Source: Porpolomopsis calyptriformis (lineage: Eukaryota > Basidiomycota > Agaricomycetes > Agaricales > Hygrophoraceae). Taken from it: 64,000 bases of DNA. Positions within the stretch are counted from its first letter, which is position 1; each line of letters begins with the position of its first letter. Below are positions 48,299-59,029 of the stretch, piece after piece. The DNA lies in contig OX621166.1 in assembly GCA_951640195.1 (NCBI GenBank), positions 620,001 through 684,000 on the forward strand, read 5' to 3'. A model generated the notes under the pieces. The model searched no databases. It was not told the origin of the DNA and worked only from the letters and a program-made list of their open reading frames with translations. The translations under genes were made by a program, and so were the position numbers.

Positions 48299-50209
48299 AT
48301 GACCGGTTCAACTGCCTCAGATGGGACTCGGGTCGCCAGCCCGGAGCTTTCAAGCGCGTTATGACAGTCTGTCCATTTACCTGCCCACCTAACCCGTTCG
48401 TTGACTCGGGATCCAGTATTCATACCTTGGATCGGTTCCCCTACTCGTGATATTCAGTGTAGCGCTCACATCATTGAAATTCAGAGAAGGTAACTTTGCT
48501 CTCTCTCTCAGCCGAGATTCATTCGATCGATCATCCACAGGTTTCGTTCAACTGCCGACAGGCCAAAGTGAGTTGGCAACGTGCTTAGCAATGTCTGTAT
48601 TTGACGATGTCGGGCCAGTTATACCCTTACCTTTGGAATACTGGCGCCCACAAACCAGGCGATGGGTCCTGCCTCTCTATTTCGTCCTCAGTGGGGCGTG
48701 GGCACTCGAAATGTAGGGCGATCGCCTGATATCTACCCTTCTCCGTGTTAATTTGCATTCACAGCGTAACACACCTTGAAGGTACATACCCGATCGTCCC
48801 TTGAAGCTCGTCCTCTCATTCTTGTATCAGAGTTGGCCTTCTGGCTCTTCTTGTTACACCAAGGACCGGAACAACGCGATTGGTTCGACTGCTGGGAATT
48901 TAAAACCTGGTATTTAGGTGAATTCTTCCAGTCTGCTTTCTTTTCTATTCTTATATCCCGTTCCAAATTTGAAGGGAGCATAGCTGCGATATTGGGTGTC
49001 CCAATCACAACGCTCGTTACGAGGAACAACCTCGAGACGGTTTGTGTCCTCTTCCCAAAATTCATACGATCCGGCACGACTGAATCTTGCCTGTTAGTGC
49101 ATCGCCTATATTTTTGTCGTCGGATCTTCGGCGTCTACCTTGACTACTGTTCTATTCCTCTATGTCCTGGCTCGATTCCCATGTTTCCTTCACTCGGTTA
49201 AGCTGGGCGGAGCCGAGCCAGACGTCGTAATAAGATTGGCCGTGTTTTACCAATTGAACGTAAGTTTCACACCAATCATTTGTAATAAGCTATTCAACTA
49301 CGCACAGCTCGTCCGCGTAGTTTTCCGTTTTCTGTTTACCATCCCGCTCTTGATAGTCGGCATCGACGGCATTCAAGGTCCCCACACTGTCATCCGGGAC
49401 GCGTGAGTGTTCCAAAATATTGCATCCCACTTACTCACAACCCGTCATAAAAGATTTGCGGCAGGTTTGTGGCACGTTCAACTTTCTTGAGGATTTTTGA
49501 CACCATTCTTAGACTTCCTTCTTATGATGGGCGGAATTGGATGTTTTGTATCTTCCGCGATTACCCTCCTTGTGAGATGCCCAGCCTTTTCCAATTTTGT
49601 GCTCTCAAATTTAGCGGTTTTCTTTGACATCAGATATTTTTCCCCCGGTCCATCACCAATGAGACAGGTTACAAGCCCAAGGATCTTAACCTCCATTTAT
49701 CATACAAGACACCGGTCGCATCCTCCTACATGCATCCATCCACACCACTGCACCAGCCATCAGGCTCCACCCAAATGCCGACCATAGACAGGAACTCAAA
49801 TGGCCAGACAGGCAGGATGGCGCTGACAACGTTCCGCTTCCCTGCCGCTGTTGTCCAACCCCCGGCGGATCCTGAGACGACAGTGGAGTATGAAGATTCG
49901 GAAGAAGCAAGGCCACGGGAACCGATACCACACGATCATGGATGGGAGCAGCATGGCGCATCTACGACATTCTTAAATTCAAACACCCCTTATCCTCAAA
50001 ATTACCACAGAAAAGCTGCGTCGTCCGTGCCGGAGGCGGATCCGGCGTCACTGGACCCAACTTATTCAACATCACACCTGCATCCATACGTAAGTGTGTC
50101 ATCACCCAATTGACTCCAAACTGCCGCCGACTTATTTTTTTTTTGTTATCTTTGCCAGGTTATGACATTCACATCGCCGATCGGTAAGCTCGTGTCCTGT
50201 TTGTTTTAG
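48299..50209 (+). CDS. Multi-pass (7TM-like) membrane protein
   Basis: Model: join(48299..48355,48417..48489,48541..48567,48619..48712,48765..48781,48831..48917,48975..49039,49098..49259,49308..49402,49465..49475,49513..49571,49634..50089,50159..50209), about 417 aa. From 48417 on, all phases close. Predicted membrane segments: YLGSVPLLVIFSVALT; RRWVLPLYFVLSGAW; ELAFWLFLLHQ; SIAAILGVPITTL; CIAYIFVVGSSASTLTT; VVFRFLFTIPLLIVGI; FLLMMGGIGCFVSSAITLL. A ~150-aa disordered cytoplasmic tail follows. The layout is GPCR-like but no receptor family motif is seen; I recall similar unnamed basidiomycete proteins. The first exon (MTGSTASDGTR) and its splice site (possibly GC at 48356) are uncertain. An 11-nt exon (49465-49475) and a 37-nt intron are needed to keep frame. 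Confidence 0.65.
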
Positions 50210-50969
50210 AAGATGATGGGATACTGACGACGTTGAACGAAAGATCTTCCCACTCATTCGGGAGACAACCTCCCTCAGATGACCTAATGAACGAACCAAC
50301 GCATCTTATTGTATCTTGTATCGCTCTCCGTTTGTGCTCACAAAGAAGTCACTGTCTTAAATTATCTATCTTTTCTCTCCTTTTCACAGACACACACACA
50401 TCCTATTCCTTGATATGTTAAAATCTGGGGATATTGTCCTCGCACTATGATCTACTGTTTTTTTTGTCTTTTTGTGTTTTTTTTTTTTTTTCTTTGTTTT
50501 TTTGGTTATCTCTACACCCATATATCGCGATGTTTTTCGCTCTTGTATCCTCGCGCACTCGGACTGGCGTTTGTTAACCATCGGTCTGACCGACATTACT
50601 ATAAAACAGTCGATGTACCCTTTGCAGTAATTTGATTGTATGCTTCCATACGAGCGACAGTCGTACGTTTCATCCATGTCCGATTTGCATAACTTCAAAA
50701 CACAAGTATGATGAAATATATTCCACCGGCTAGAAAATCAAGGGTGTAAGGGATTGGCGAACACAGCACAGCTACCGAATTCCCAAACTTATTTCAAATT
50801 AAGAGCATTATATCACATGGTAGGTTAGCGAGACTTTGCTGTCTATGTGTGTGAAGATGACACCAACAGGTGGTGATGATGATAAATCCCCGTTTTATAC
50901 TCACGAGGCGGCGATGGGAGGGGTATTGAAGTAGAAATTAAAGATCGATTATACCAGCCCTAGGTTCGT
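50210..50969. other. Intergenic with long poly-T tract
   Basis: T-rich DNA around 50456-50505, including a run of about 15 T, and AT-rich sequence to 50960. It holds the 3' ends of the two convergent genes. No coding or RNA gene is seen. Confidence 0.45.
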
Positions 50970-51971
50970 TCAAGTGGTCGGTCTCCGCGGGTGTTTGCTT
51001 TCTGACGGGCTGGAGACGTCTTGTCCAACGAGGCGGGGGGAAGTGGAGGCGAGGGGGGGAGTGGGGGCGAAGAGGAGACTCGTCGGGTACTGATCGTGGT
51101 GGGGTTGGGCGAGGTGCTCGAGACCGGTGAGAGGGGACAGGGGCCGGGCGGGGGTTGGGATCGGGGAGGGGTTGCACATCCCGGGTGGGGTGTATGCGTT
51201 CGCGTTGTTCTCATCGTTGGTGTGGCCACGGATGCGGGAAGACCGGCGTTTGGGGGGTTTTCGAGTGGGGTCGGCAATCTGTGGTTGGGCTTCGGGAGGG
51301 GCGGCGGCGGCGGCGGCGGCAGCGGCGTAGGCGGGGGGGAAGAAGCCCGGGGCGTTGTTCGCGAGTGGATCTTGGTGGGCAGGATTGAACGGAGGGCCTT
51401 GGTAGTGGGCGCTGGTGATGGCATGAGGTGGGTGGCTTGTCTGAGGGTTGAATAGTTGGGCTGGTTGAGGGATGGGAGCAATCGGAACAAGGACAGGCAG
51501 GTTGTCGTGCGAACGAGCGAGGAAGAGCGAGCGGTGGTAGGGGTGGTAGTGATGGTAGTATCGTCCGTCGATAGTGCGTTGGACGAAGGCGGGGGGGTTG
51601 CGGTGGTAGTGGTGGTGAGATTCTAGGGGCGCTGCAGCGAGGAAGGCGAGTGGGTTGTTGCTCATGTTGTGCGTGGCTGGAGCTTGGTGTGAACCACTAA
51701 GGCCTTGGGGGTAGATGGGGGTGGGGACATGAGGGGTAATGGCTGGACGAATCGTCTGGGGGGTGATGTCTCTTGGCGGTGGAGTAGGAAGAGTGGGGGG
51801 AACGACTGGATCGCTCGGAGGAGGGAAGTAATTTTGGCCAGGAGGAATAAATGGGACCAACTCTCCGAAAGCGGGGATGTAGCCCCTGCCAGACCAGTAG
51901 ACGGGGGGACGGTTGTGTTGTGGGTTCGTCGTTCGAGAGGGTTGGGCCTCTGAACTATCGGGGTTGGGCAT
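50970..51971 (-). CDS. Hypothetical proline-rich protein, 333 aa
   Basis: A single uninterrupted frame. It is very rich in Pro, His, Tyr and Ala, with an eight-to-nine-residue Ala run near residue 220 and a His/Tyr cluster (HHHYHRNPPAF, YYHHYHPYHR). The Tyr/Pro N-terminus includes RPPVYWSGRGYIPAFGELV. A basic KRRSSRIRG patch may be a nuclear signal. No domain is recognised. The antisense frames in this region are Gly/Arg-rich mirrors of it and are not real genes. Confidence 0.55.
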   Translation of the reverse strand: MPNPDSSEAQPSRTTNPQHNRPPVYWSGRGYIPAFGELVPFIPPGQNYFPPPSDPVVPPTLPTPPPRDITPQTIRPAITPHVPTPIYPQGLSGSHQAPATHNMSNNPLAFLAAAPLESHHHYHRNPPAFVQRTIDGRYYHHYHPYHRSLFLARSHDNLPVLVPIAPIPQPAQLFNPQTSHPPHAITSAHYQGPPFNPAHQDPLANNAPGFFPPAYAAAAAAAAAPPEAQPQIADPTRKPPKRRSSRIRGHTNDENNANAYTPPGMCNPSPIPTPARPLSPLTGLEHLAQPHHDQYPTSLLFAPTPPLASTSPRLVGQDVSSPSESKHPRRPTT

Positions 51972-52696
51972 TGTTGTTAATGAGGAACCTTTCGTGGCTT
52001 GTTCTGGGGCATTTTATACGGCTCGAGGAGTGGCATGATGGCATTGGCTCACCAATGCCACTTTGAAAGATACTAGAATAAGTATCTTTACTGGTGGCTG
52101 ACCATCTTATTGCATTGGTAGGAGCGGTCGTCGGTGTTTAGCCACCGACGCTTGACAAGGTCGGAGGGACTGTGTGTTGGTGAGACGGTTTATAACGTTC
52201 AACTTTTGAGAACGCACCATATGAAGACGCTTACTCTGGACGAGGCCATCTGTGGCATGCCCTTTGCGACATCGCGGTGAAAGGCCTGGAGTGGCAGCGC
52301 CTCCAAAGTTAGCCCCTGTGAGGCTGTGTCAGGGTCACGTGCTGTAAGGAGTCTATATTGATACGGATCATGAGGACTGCTGAGGGGCGCTTATAATCGG
52401 GAGAAGGGCGTTCAAGTAAAATTTGGAATAATTTTTGATTCTGAGGTGGTGGCGGAACTCCGGTGAGAGTTCAGATATAGTGGGGCGGAGCCGAGTCGGA
52501 ACGGAAGGCCGTGACAACGAAAACTAATGTACACAGTAGAACAGCCTCTATGATACTGCGGGGCAAAACAATGTGGAGCGCGCGCTTGGCGCAGCTGGCG
52601 TGATCAGGTTGCTAAAAGACGGAGGTGATGGTTGGAGCCACTCTAAAACGAAGAATGTGAGAGTGTGGGGTGAGGATGGGCTGGGGTGTTTTTTAC
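51972..52696. other. Intergenic
   Basis: Upstream of the Pro-rich gene. A CACGTG occurs at 52336-52341. A short inverted motif (ccgacg/cgtcgg) lies near 52130. No gene is seen; the frame at 52573-52785 is opposite the next gene. Confidence 0.4.
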
Positions 52697-53188
52697 CTAT
52701 GCATATAGAGAAACAGGGGAAGTGCATTTTTCTGACTCGGGTGTGTGTTTTGTTGCTTCCTCGTGCAAAGAGAGGGCGACGATGAGGACCAAGATGGCAC
52801 TCTCAAGGGCAGAGAGGGCGGCTTGAGCGATGATGAGAAATTTGAGATTGGAAGGGGTAGGGGTGGAGACAGCCATCATGCCCATGTTCATCGATGGGCC
52901 AGAGATGGCGAGATTGGTGTTAATCGCGAAAGAGATGACCCATATGATAGCCAGGAGTGAGGTGGAGGCAATGCAACTGCCGGTGTTTGTGACAGGTCTA
53001 GAGCGGGTGACTGGGGGATGTCGGATGGATTGCAATATGACGAAGAAGTGCAAGAGGATGGTGAGAGCGGCTGCGAAGGTAGCTATCCATAGGGAGTCGA
53101 AGATGGATGAAATCAAAATGGATAAGGTGACGAGAGATGAGAGAGAAATAAGGACGAGATGCCCGGGAGAGAGGGGTAGTAGAGACAT
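52697..53188 (-). CDS. Small four-transmembrane protein (MARVEL-like topology)
   Basis: 163 aa from the Met at 53188 (MSLLPLSPG); a second in-frame Met at 53245 would add 19 residues. Four hydrophobic segments: HLVLISLSSLVTLSILISSIF; SLWIATFAAALTILLHFFVIL; ASTSLLAIIWVISFAI; LKFLIIAQAALSALESAIL. Short loops and short tails resemble MARVEL-domain proteins such as fungal Nce102 relatives, but no diagnostic residue is visible. Probably resident in the plasma membrane or endomembranes. Confidence 0.55.
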   Translation of the reverse strand: MSLLPLSPGHLVLISLSSLVTLSILISSIFDSLWIATFAAALTILLHFFVILQSIRHPPVTRSRPVTNTGSCIASTSLLAIIWVISFAINTNLAISGPSMNMGMMAVSTPTPSNLKFLIIAQAALSALESAILVLIVALSLHEEATKHTPESEKCTSPVSLYA

Positions 53189-53490
53189 GTTGTGGAGAAG
53201 GAAAAAGGAGGAATGGGATATGATATAGTCGTTTGGAGTTGTCATGAAGACAGATGACTCGTATGATCGATCGAGATCGAGGAATCCCAGATCAGGATCG
53301 GCCCTTCTTGTTCGGGTGGTGACTAACTGTGGCAGATTTTTCACATCCAAACCATCAGACTTTGGACAGAAATTCAAATTAAAATATAAAATATAAAATC
53401 AATGGAGGGGGGGGACGTACGCTCTGCCCTGCTTTTCTTCCGCCAGGCCCCTCTTCATTGTTTTTCACCGCGAGTCGGTCTTTCTTCATT

Positions 53491-54061
53491 ATGGCACCAT
53501 CATTCGTGAGTGGATCGAATTCTGCCCGTAAATGGAGAAACTGACGGTTTGAATGACAGCTACAGTAGGTCTGCCTGAACAAGAACAGCACTCGACTCAC
53601 CTTTTCTCCCCAGAATTTCTCATCCCTCCATCTCAACTGCAACGGCTTCCACGATCCTCATCGGTGGCCTGGCGCTACTCGTCTCCTTCGTCCTTCTGCT
53701 CACCTGCCTGTTGATTTCGAGGAAAGGCTGCGGAAACCGTCGGGTGGACAAGGAAGCGGGTCTCGTGAAATACCCAATCGAAGGGAAGGAGATATCCCCT
53801 CCTATTCACAGCCCGGTTACTTCCGTACCGAGAGCCTACTTTCGGACCCCGTTCCCACCACCAAGAGCGACACCCACACCCTCTCTACGCGGACCCTCTT
53901 TGTGTTTGCAAATAGAGTCTGGTTTGAGCACTCCCAGGTTGCCATCACCGGCATTGGGATCTTCCCTTTGGAGGTTGGAAGCGCCGGAGAACTGGCTACC
54001 GGCTTCGGAGATCTTAGCACGATCTGAGACGACACCCTCGCCTGACACATTGCGACAGTAG
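53491..54061 (+). CDS. Single-pass membrane protein with a 5-nt microexon
   Basis: Model: join(53491..53505,53560..53564,53614..54061), 155 aa. Exon 1 codes MAPSF; a five-base exon CTACA, flanked by GACAG and GTAGGT, restores the frame into ISHPSISTATASTILIGG and one membrane helix (LIGGLALLVSFVLLLTCLLI). A basic stop-transfer (SRKGCGNRR) and a Pro/Ser-rich cytoplasmic tail follow. Both introns (54 and 49 nt) have good ends, and skipping the microexon breaks the frame. There is no signal peptide, so it is a type III-like membrane protein. It shares layout, a microexon before the TM exon and a FPPPR motif with the gene at 57657, so the two may be paralogues. Confidence 0.6.
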
Positions 54062-54864
54062 TATCACTCGCACGACGTTGAGGTAGGAAATGATATTTTT
54101 TAATTTAAATTATTTTGTGGTCGCTAGTCTGCCATCGTTGTATTTGTCTGGCTAGCAAGGCTGCCATTTTCACTTGACTCTACAATAGCTCATGTCACAC
54201 AATGAGCTCGAACGGCAGAGCTCCTCCAATTAGCAGACTATCGTCCTAAATACCGCTCTCGTCTTCCAATAGCGCCGTTCCAGGTATTTCACTCCTCTTT
54301 CGCTTGGACCTTTTATATATGTCAATTTCTCCGATCTACCTCACTTTCGAGTCCACCGCGATGACGTCCATCCCAGACGGTTCCTCACGAACATTACCAC
54401 ACTCATGCTCGATGGGTTCCGATCTTCCATCAACTCACAGACAACCTGTATGTCCATCTCCCATGCATCCTGTTCCGCCCGTTGACGTTGTGTTCTCCTC
54501 AGCAGAGTCCAACCTCATCTCCAGTCCTCTCTCCGAGTCATGTAAGACTCTTTTTCCAGCCTACACCGTCCGTCTCATTACATGCATCTAGTATGACGAA
54601 TATCACTGGCCCACCATCGCCTCTCTCATTTATCTACTTCACCTGGACTCGGACAATCTCCTGCCTCCAATTCCGAGCTCGTTCCTGGGGTGCCTGAAGG
54701 CTGTCGAATAACACGGCGATGGCGGGCATGGTGCTGCGGAAGTGTGTGAGAGCTCGACGATGACGATGGGTGATTTCCGCGGGACGGGTTTCATGAGATG
54801 AACATCCATTCGAATTATTGTAGCCATTAGCCATTCTTTTCTTACCTTCGCACATGATCTCTGA
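54062..54864. other. Intergenic
   Basis: A 77-codon frame from the ATG at 54361 (MTSIPDGSS) follows a TTTTATATATG sequence at 54309 and could be a small gene, but nothing else supports it. The rest contains the KRI1 promoter. Confidence 0.35.
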
Positions 54865-57249
54865 ATGTTGTCAGATTCCGAGTCTGAACAGTCCGGGTCG
54901 TCGCTTCACCGCTTGACCATCAACGAGCACTACGCTAAAGCATTCGCGTACAAAAAAGAGCGGGAGGAGCTCGAAAGGTGTTCGTCCAGTTTTCAGATCA
55001 TCACTTTTGGCCGCTGAGGTTGACTGATTTCTTTTTCACTCTTACTTCCTGCATCGTCGTTCTTAGTGAAAGAAAAGTATGGCTCCGATGGGGAGGACGA
55101 CGGTTCGGGTTCTGATGGCGACGAAGAGGATTCAGAAGAGGGTGAGACGGAAGATGAGGATGGGGAAGAGTTGACGCCTGCAATGGACGCTGCTATTTTG
55201 CGGACGCTGGGGAGGATCAAGCGGAAGGATCCGTCGATATATGATGCGAGTAAAGATGTTTTTGAGGGTGAGTGTTCATTTTTTTCTTCTTTTCTTTTCT
55301 TATTGGTATGTTTTTGGTATAGAGGAGCAGCAAAAGGTAGTGAGAGGTTCTGGGTATGTGAGTTTGGGTTTGAAGAGTCGTGCACCAAAGGATAAGGTGT
55401 CGTGTGTTTTTACTAACGCTTTTTTCTTGTCTTTCTGAATAATATTTAATCTAGGCAAAGGCGGTGACGATGCGACAGCTCATGCTGGACTCTGCGTTAA
55501 ACCCGAGTTCGCGGTCGCCTTCGCCCCGGCCGCTCGCACACGCGGAGGAACAGCGAGTGCTGCGGGAGGAGACGATTGCTGCATTTCATGGTGCCCTCGG
55601 TGGAAGTGGTGGAAGTGATGACGTGGGTAAGGCCGAGGACCATGGCGACAGCAGCGATAACGACGACGATTTCCTCGTTCCGCGCGAAAAGACCGAGGAT
55701 GAGTTGCTGAAAGAGGAAGAGGAGTATCGTGCGTTTTTGGAAAGAGAGGTTGGGGATGGTCTTGCGGAGTTGGTGACTGTAGAAGAGGGTGTTCTTAGGG
55801 ATGAAGAGGAGCCGGAGAATGAGAAGAAACGGAAGACAGAGCAAGGGAAAGGCGACTTGAACCAACAACAGACAGATCGAGAATTCTTAATGAAGTTTGA
55901 GTTTTATTTTTCTATTTATCTAATTACTGACCACTTCCCTCGGCAGCTACATTCTCAACCGTGGATGGATTGATCGGTCCACCCGCCGATTACCCACGTA
56001 CAACGAGGTTACAGGTACGAAGAATAGGGAATCCGGTCTCTCCACTGGGCACGACGATGCTTCAGATCAGGAAGAAAACAATGCGGTCGACGGTAGCGGG
56101 GAAGAACTGGAGGAGGAGGAGTTTGACGAGATCGTGGACCGGTTCGAAAGCTCTTATAATTTCCGCTTTGAAGAACCGTACGTCCTTCCTTCTGCTTGTC
56201 TGTCATAATGCAAATGAGGGGTTCCAGAGACGCAGCAGTCATAAAAACTTATCCGCGGAATTTACCATCGTTGGTACGGAGGGAGGATACGACGCGGAAA
56301 GATGCGCGCGAGAGACGAAAACAGAGAAAGGCAGAAGAGAAGCTGAAGAAGAAGGAAGAGGTCAAGAGGCTAAAGGCGTTGAAGATGAAGGAGCTGAGAG
56401 CCAAGTTGGAGAGGATTGGGCATGAGGGGGGCAAGATTGTTGACGAATCTGAAGGTGCTCTACGATCTATTTTCAAATTTAAACGCTGACTCGTTATTTG
56501 TCCCGGAAAGCCTTGCAGAACCTTGATCTTGAGGGTGAATGGGACCCTGAGGCCCATGATGAGCAGATGGCAGGGATTTATAATAGTGGTGATGATCGCG
56601 CGGATGCTGAGAAACCGCGATGGGACGATGACATTGACATCGGTGATATCCTCGTCGTCGCGAGTCCGGGTCCGGGGAAGAAGGTTAAGAAGAAAAAGAA
56701 GAAAGGAAAGGAGAGTGATGGAGTCGATGCAGGTGTTGATGTTGCTGACATGGATGCAGACGTTGAGCGGGTGGACGATGAAGAGTGGGACGGAACGGAA
56801 GAGATGAGAAAAAGAAAATTGGATGAATACATGGAGGAGATCTACGGGCTTGAATTCAATGATATTGTATGTCCACTCTTTCTTTGTTTCGGGAGTGCTC
56901 GCTCATCCAACGTGGCCAGGTTGGAGACCTGCCTACACGTTTTAAGTATGCTCAAGTCCGACCGCAGTCCTTTGCCCTTACCCCCGCCGATATTCTCATG
57001 GCAACTGACTCCGAGCTAAATCAGTACTTGAGTGTGAAGAAGTATGCGCCGTATCAGAAAGGGTCGCGATGGGATGGGATGAGGGGCGAACGACTCAGGG
57101 AACTGAAGCAGACGCTGTCGAGTCGCATGCCTGACACGGAAGCGCCCACGGCAGCGAAGAGGAAAGGGAAGAAAGAAAGGATGAAGATGAGAGACGCAAC
57201 TGCCGCTGTGGAAGGGGAGGCGACAGAAGGTACATTAGGCGGGTGCTAA
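54865..57249 (+). CDS. KRI1: Ribosome biogenesis protein KRI1
   Basis: Model: join(54865..54979,55067..55267,55323..55396,55455..55894,55947..56177,56228..56454,56511..56866,56920..57249), 657 aa, all in phase. Family features: INEHYAKAFAYKKEREEL, LKEKYGSD with an acidic stretch, DPSIYDASKDVFE, AVTMRQLMLDSAL, NYILNRGWIDRSTRRLPTY, DEIVDRFESSYNFRFEEP, RNLPSLVRREDTTRKDARERRKQRKAEEK, GEWDPEAHDEQM, LDEYMEEIYGLEFNDIVGDLPTRFKY. KRI1 partners KRR1 in the nucleolus for 18S rRNA processing and 40S assembly. The first splice uses GGT|GTTCGT, chosen because it yields EELERLKEKYG. Highly charged, as expected. It lies between the two single-TM genes. Confidence 0.92.
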
Positions 57250-57656
57250 GGCATTCAGCAGGGTTGATACCGGTGCTAAATGAAATATATTAATTAGGGT
57301 GCATGATAAATGCGTGCATTCAAGCCGTGTGGCTGACTCGTTCAGGGGTCTTGATGCGGAGAGGCGTCGGAGAAATTTACTGATCGTTCCCACACAGGTA
57401 TAATCTATCCGGTATTTTAACAGTCGTCAAGGGTAGGCATTGCCGACATGGCTTGGCCGTTGTCATATTGGAGATAACTTGGCCGTTGTCATATTGGAGA
57501 TAAATAGGTAAATCATAACGGGGCACGGGCAACACTGGTAGTTTCTTCAAGACTCGCCCATTAGCCTGGTGCTTGACGCTTGAAGCTTGGACTCAACTTT
57601 CACCCTTCTTCGTCTCCAGTGCTACCAGTTCGTTTTTCTTTCTTTCGTTTTCTTGC
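57250..57656. other. Intergenic
   Basis: KRI1 3' region and promoter of the next gene. It contains the tandem repeat listed separately. No gene is seen. Confidence 0.4.
57452..57503. repeat. 26-bp perfect tandem duplication
   Basis: Two adjacent identical 26-bp units beginning cttggccgttgtcatattgg. It lies in the spacer between KRI1 and the next gene, with no visible function. Confidence 0.8.
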
Positions 57657-58794
57657 ATGGCCCGCCTTTCGACTTTCGTTTCGATCTCGCCGTCTAATGC
57701 CGTTGAACGATGGTTTGCTCGTGATGTATGTCTCCTTCTCTCTCTCTATTGCGACTACATCTTGCTGACCTCGGCTGGAATGCAGAACACAACGTATGTC
57801 GCTCCCATGGGTGCTCTGCACTGTGTTTTTGACCGTCCTTTGTCTTCCTAGAGGTCCCCCACCTTCTCAAGGTCTATCGAATACGGCTGTGACCGTTATA
57901 GTCGGGTCTGCTGTTCTGGTAGCAGTGTTTATCATATTAGTGGGCGTATTCTCCCTTTTCCGAAAGCCTCAGCGAGGCGACAGGGAGGCCCGACCTGCCC
58001 CGACCAAAGAGACTGCCCTCGACTTCCATTCTCCCGGACCTACCTCCCCCAAAATCAAACTCCTATCACCCGCAATCATGCGCGAGTCTTCGTTGGGTGC
58101 TTCCTTCCCACCCCCAAGATCGAGATCGTATTCCGTTTCAACCCCATTACCATTATCTGGGGCCAACGTCGACTTGGGTGATACAAGAACTATCTTATCG
58201 GCCCAACACCCACTGTTACCCTCAGGAGAGGTTGCCGTTGCCAAGCTGCGCAGATCTCGCACTCGAGGTCGTGTTCCACCAACTCCGCAGACCGCACCGC
58301 CTCCGACCTCATGGCGGACTTCCCCAGAAATGACGGCAGAATATGATGATACAATATCGTCGTCACGGGGGCCTACTCCTCCTTCGATGGTTCGTAAGCC
58401 TCGCATTCCACCATCTCTCCCTCCCAGCCCGAGATTGAAGGCCAGCTCGCCCTCATTGCGTTCATTACCGGATATGACCATGGATGATGGTTATACCGCT
58501 TTTCCTTCCATGCGTAAAAATCGCATTCAAGTACCTTTTCCCGTTGGCCTGAGGCCTATGCCGAGTTTATCCTCTCTACATTCATTTCCAGAGGCAGGTT
58601 TTGACCTCGGTGTTGCCAAGTCAGATTATTCTGGGCGCACGGCACTTCCCCCGAGACGGCCGGTTAGGCGAGATCACAGGGAAGAGAGATCCGAGCCCCT
58701 GCCTAATCCTTGGTCTGTTTACGACGGACAATTTCCCCGTAGGCTAAGTTGGTTGATTTCAGAGATCCAGTTGGAGCGCGCCGACGAGGTCTGA
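57657..58794 (+). CDS. Single-pass membrane protein with an 8-nt microexon
   Basis: Model: join(57657..57725,57786..57793,57852..58794), 339 aa. Exon 1 codes MARLSTFVSISPSN..WFARD. An eight-base exon AACACAAC, flanked by GCAG and GTATGT, adds Asn-Thr-Thr (an N-glycosylation sequon) and joins in frame to GPPPSQGLSNTAVTVIVG. The membrane helix is VIVGSAVLVAVFIILVGVF, then FRKPQRGDR and a long Pro/Ser/Arg-rich tail (SLGASFPPPRSRSYSV). The alternative is to start at the Met at 57796, reading through the second intron; that would give a signal-peptide-like MSLPWVLCTVFLTVL. The splice sites on both sides favour the microexon model. No known domain. Confidence 0.6.
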
Positions 58795-59029
58795 CGCCTT
58801 CCAGACACCAGAATTTTCCCATAATGACGATCCCGCACACGTATATACCACTGGCTTCAACTAATCTGTATCGGGCTCGTGGTGACTTCACATAAAAATC
58901 ATTGTAATAATAATACTACACCCAGCGCTGCCAAGAAGTTTAGATGTTCTTTTGGTGACATGGCGTGATGAAATGATCGGGCTGCTATTGCCGTCTTCTG
59001 TGGAATGACATTTGGATACATGGGCGCGC

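Noticed and set aside
50456..50505. Long poly-T tract as a possible Pol III terminator
   Set aside because: No Pol III gene lies upstream; it is ordinary low-complexity intergenic DNA.
51021..51455. 144-aa Gly-rich plus-strand frame
   Set aside because: It is the reverse complement of the Pro-rich gene at 50970-51971; the composition is a mirror effect.
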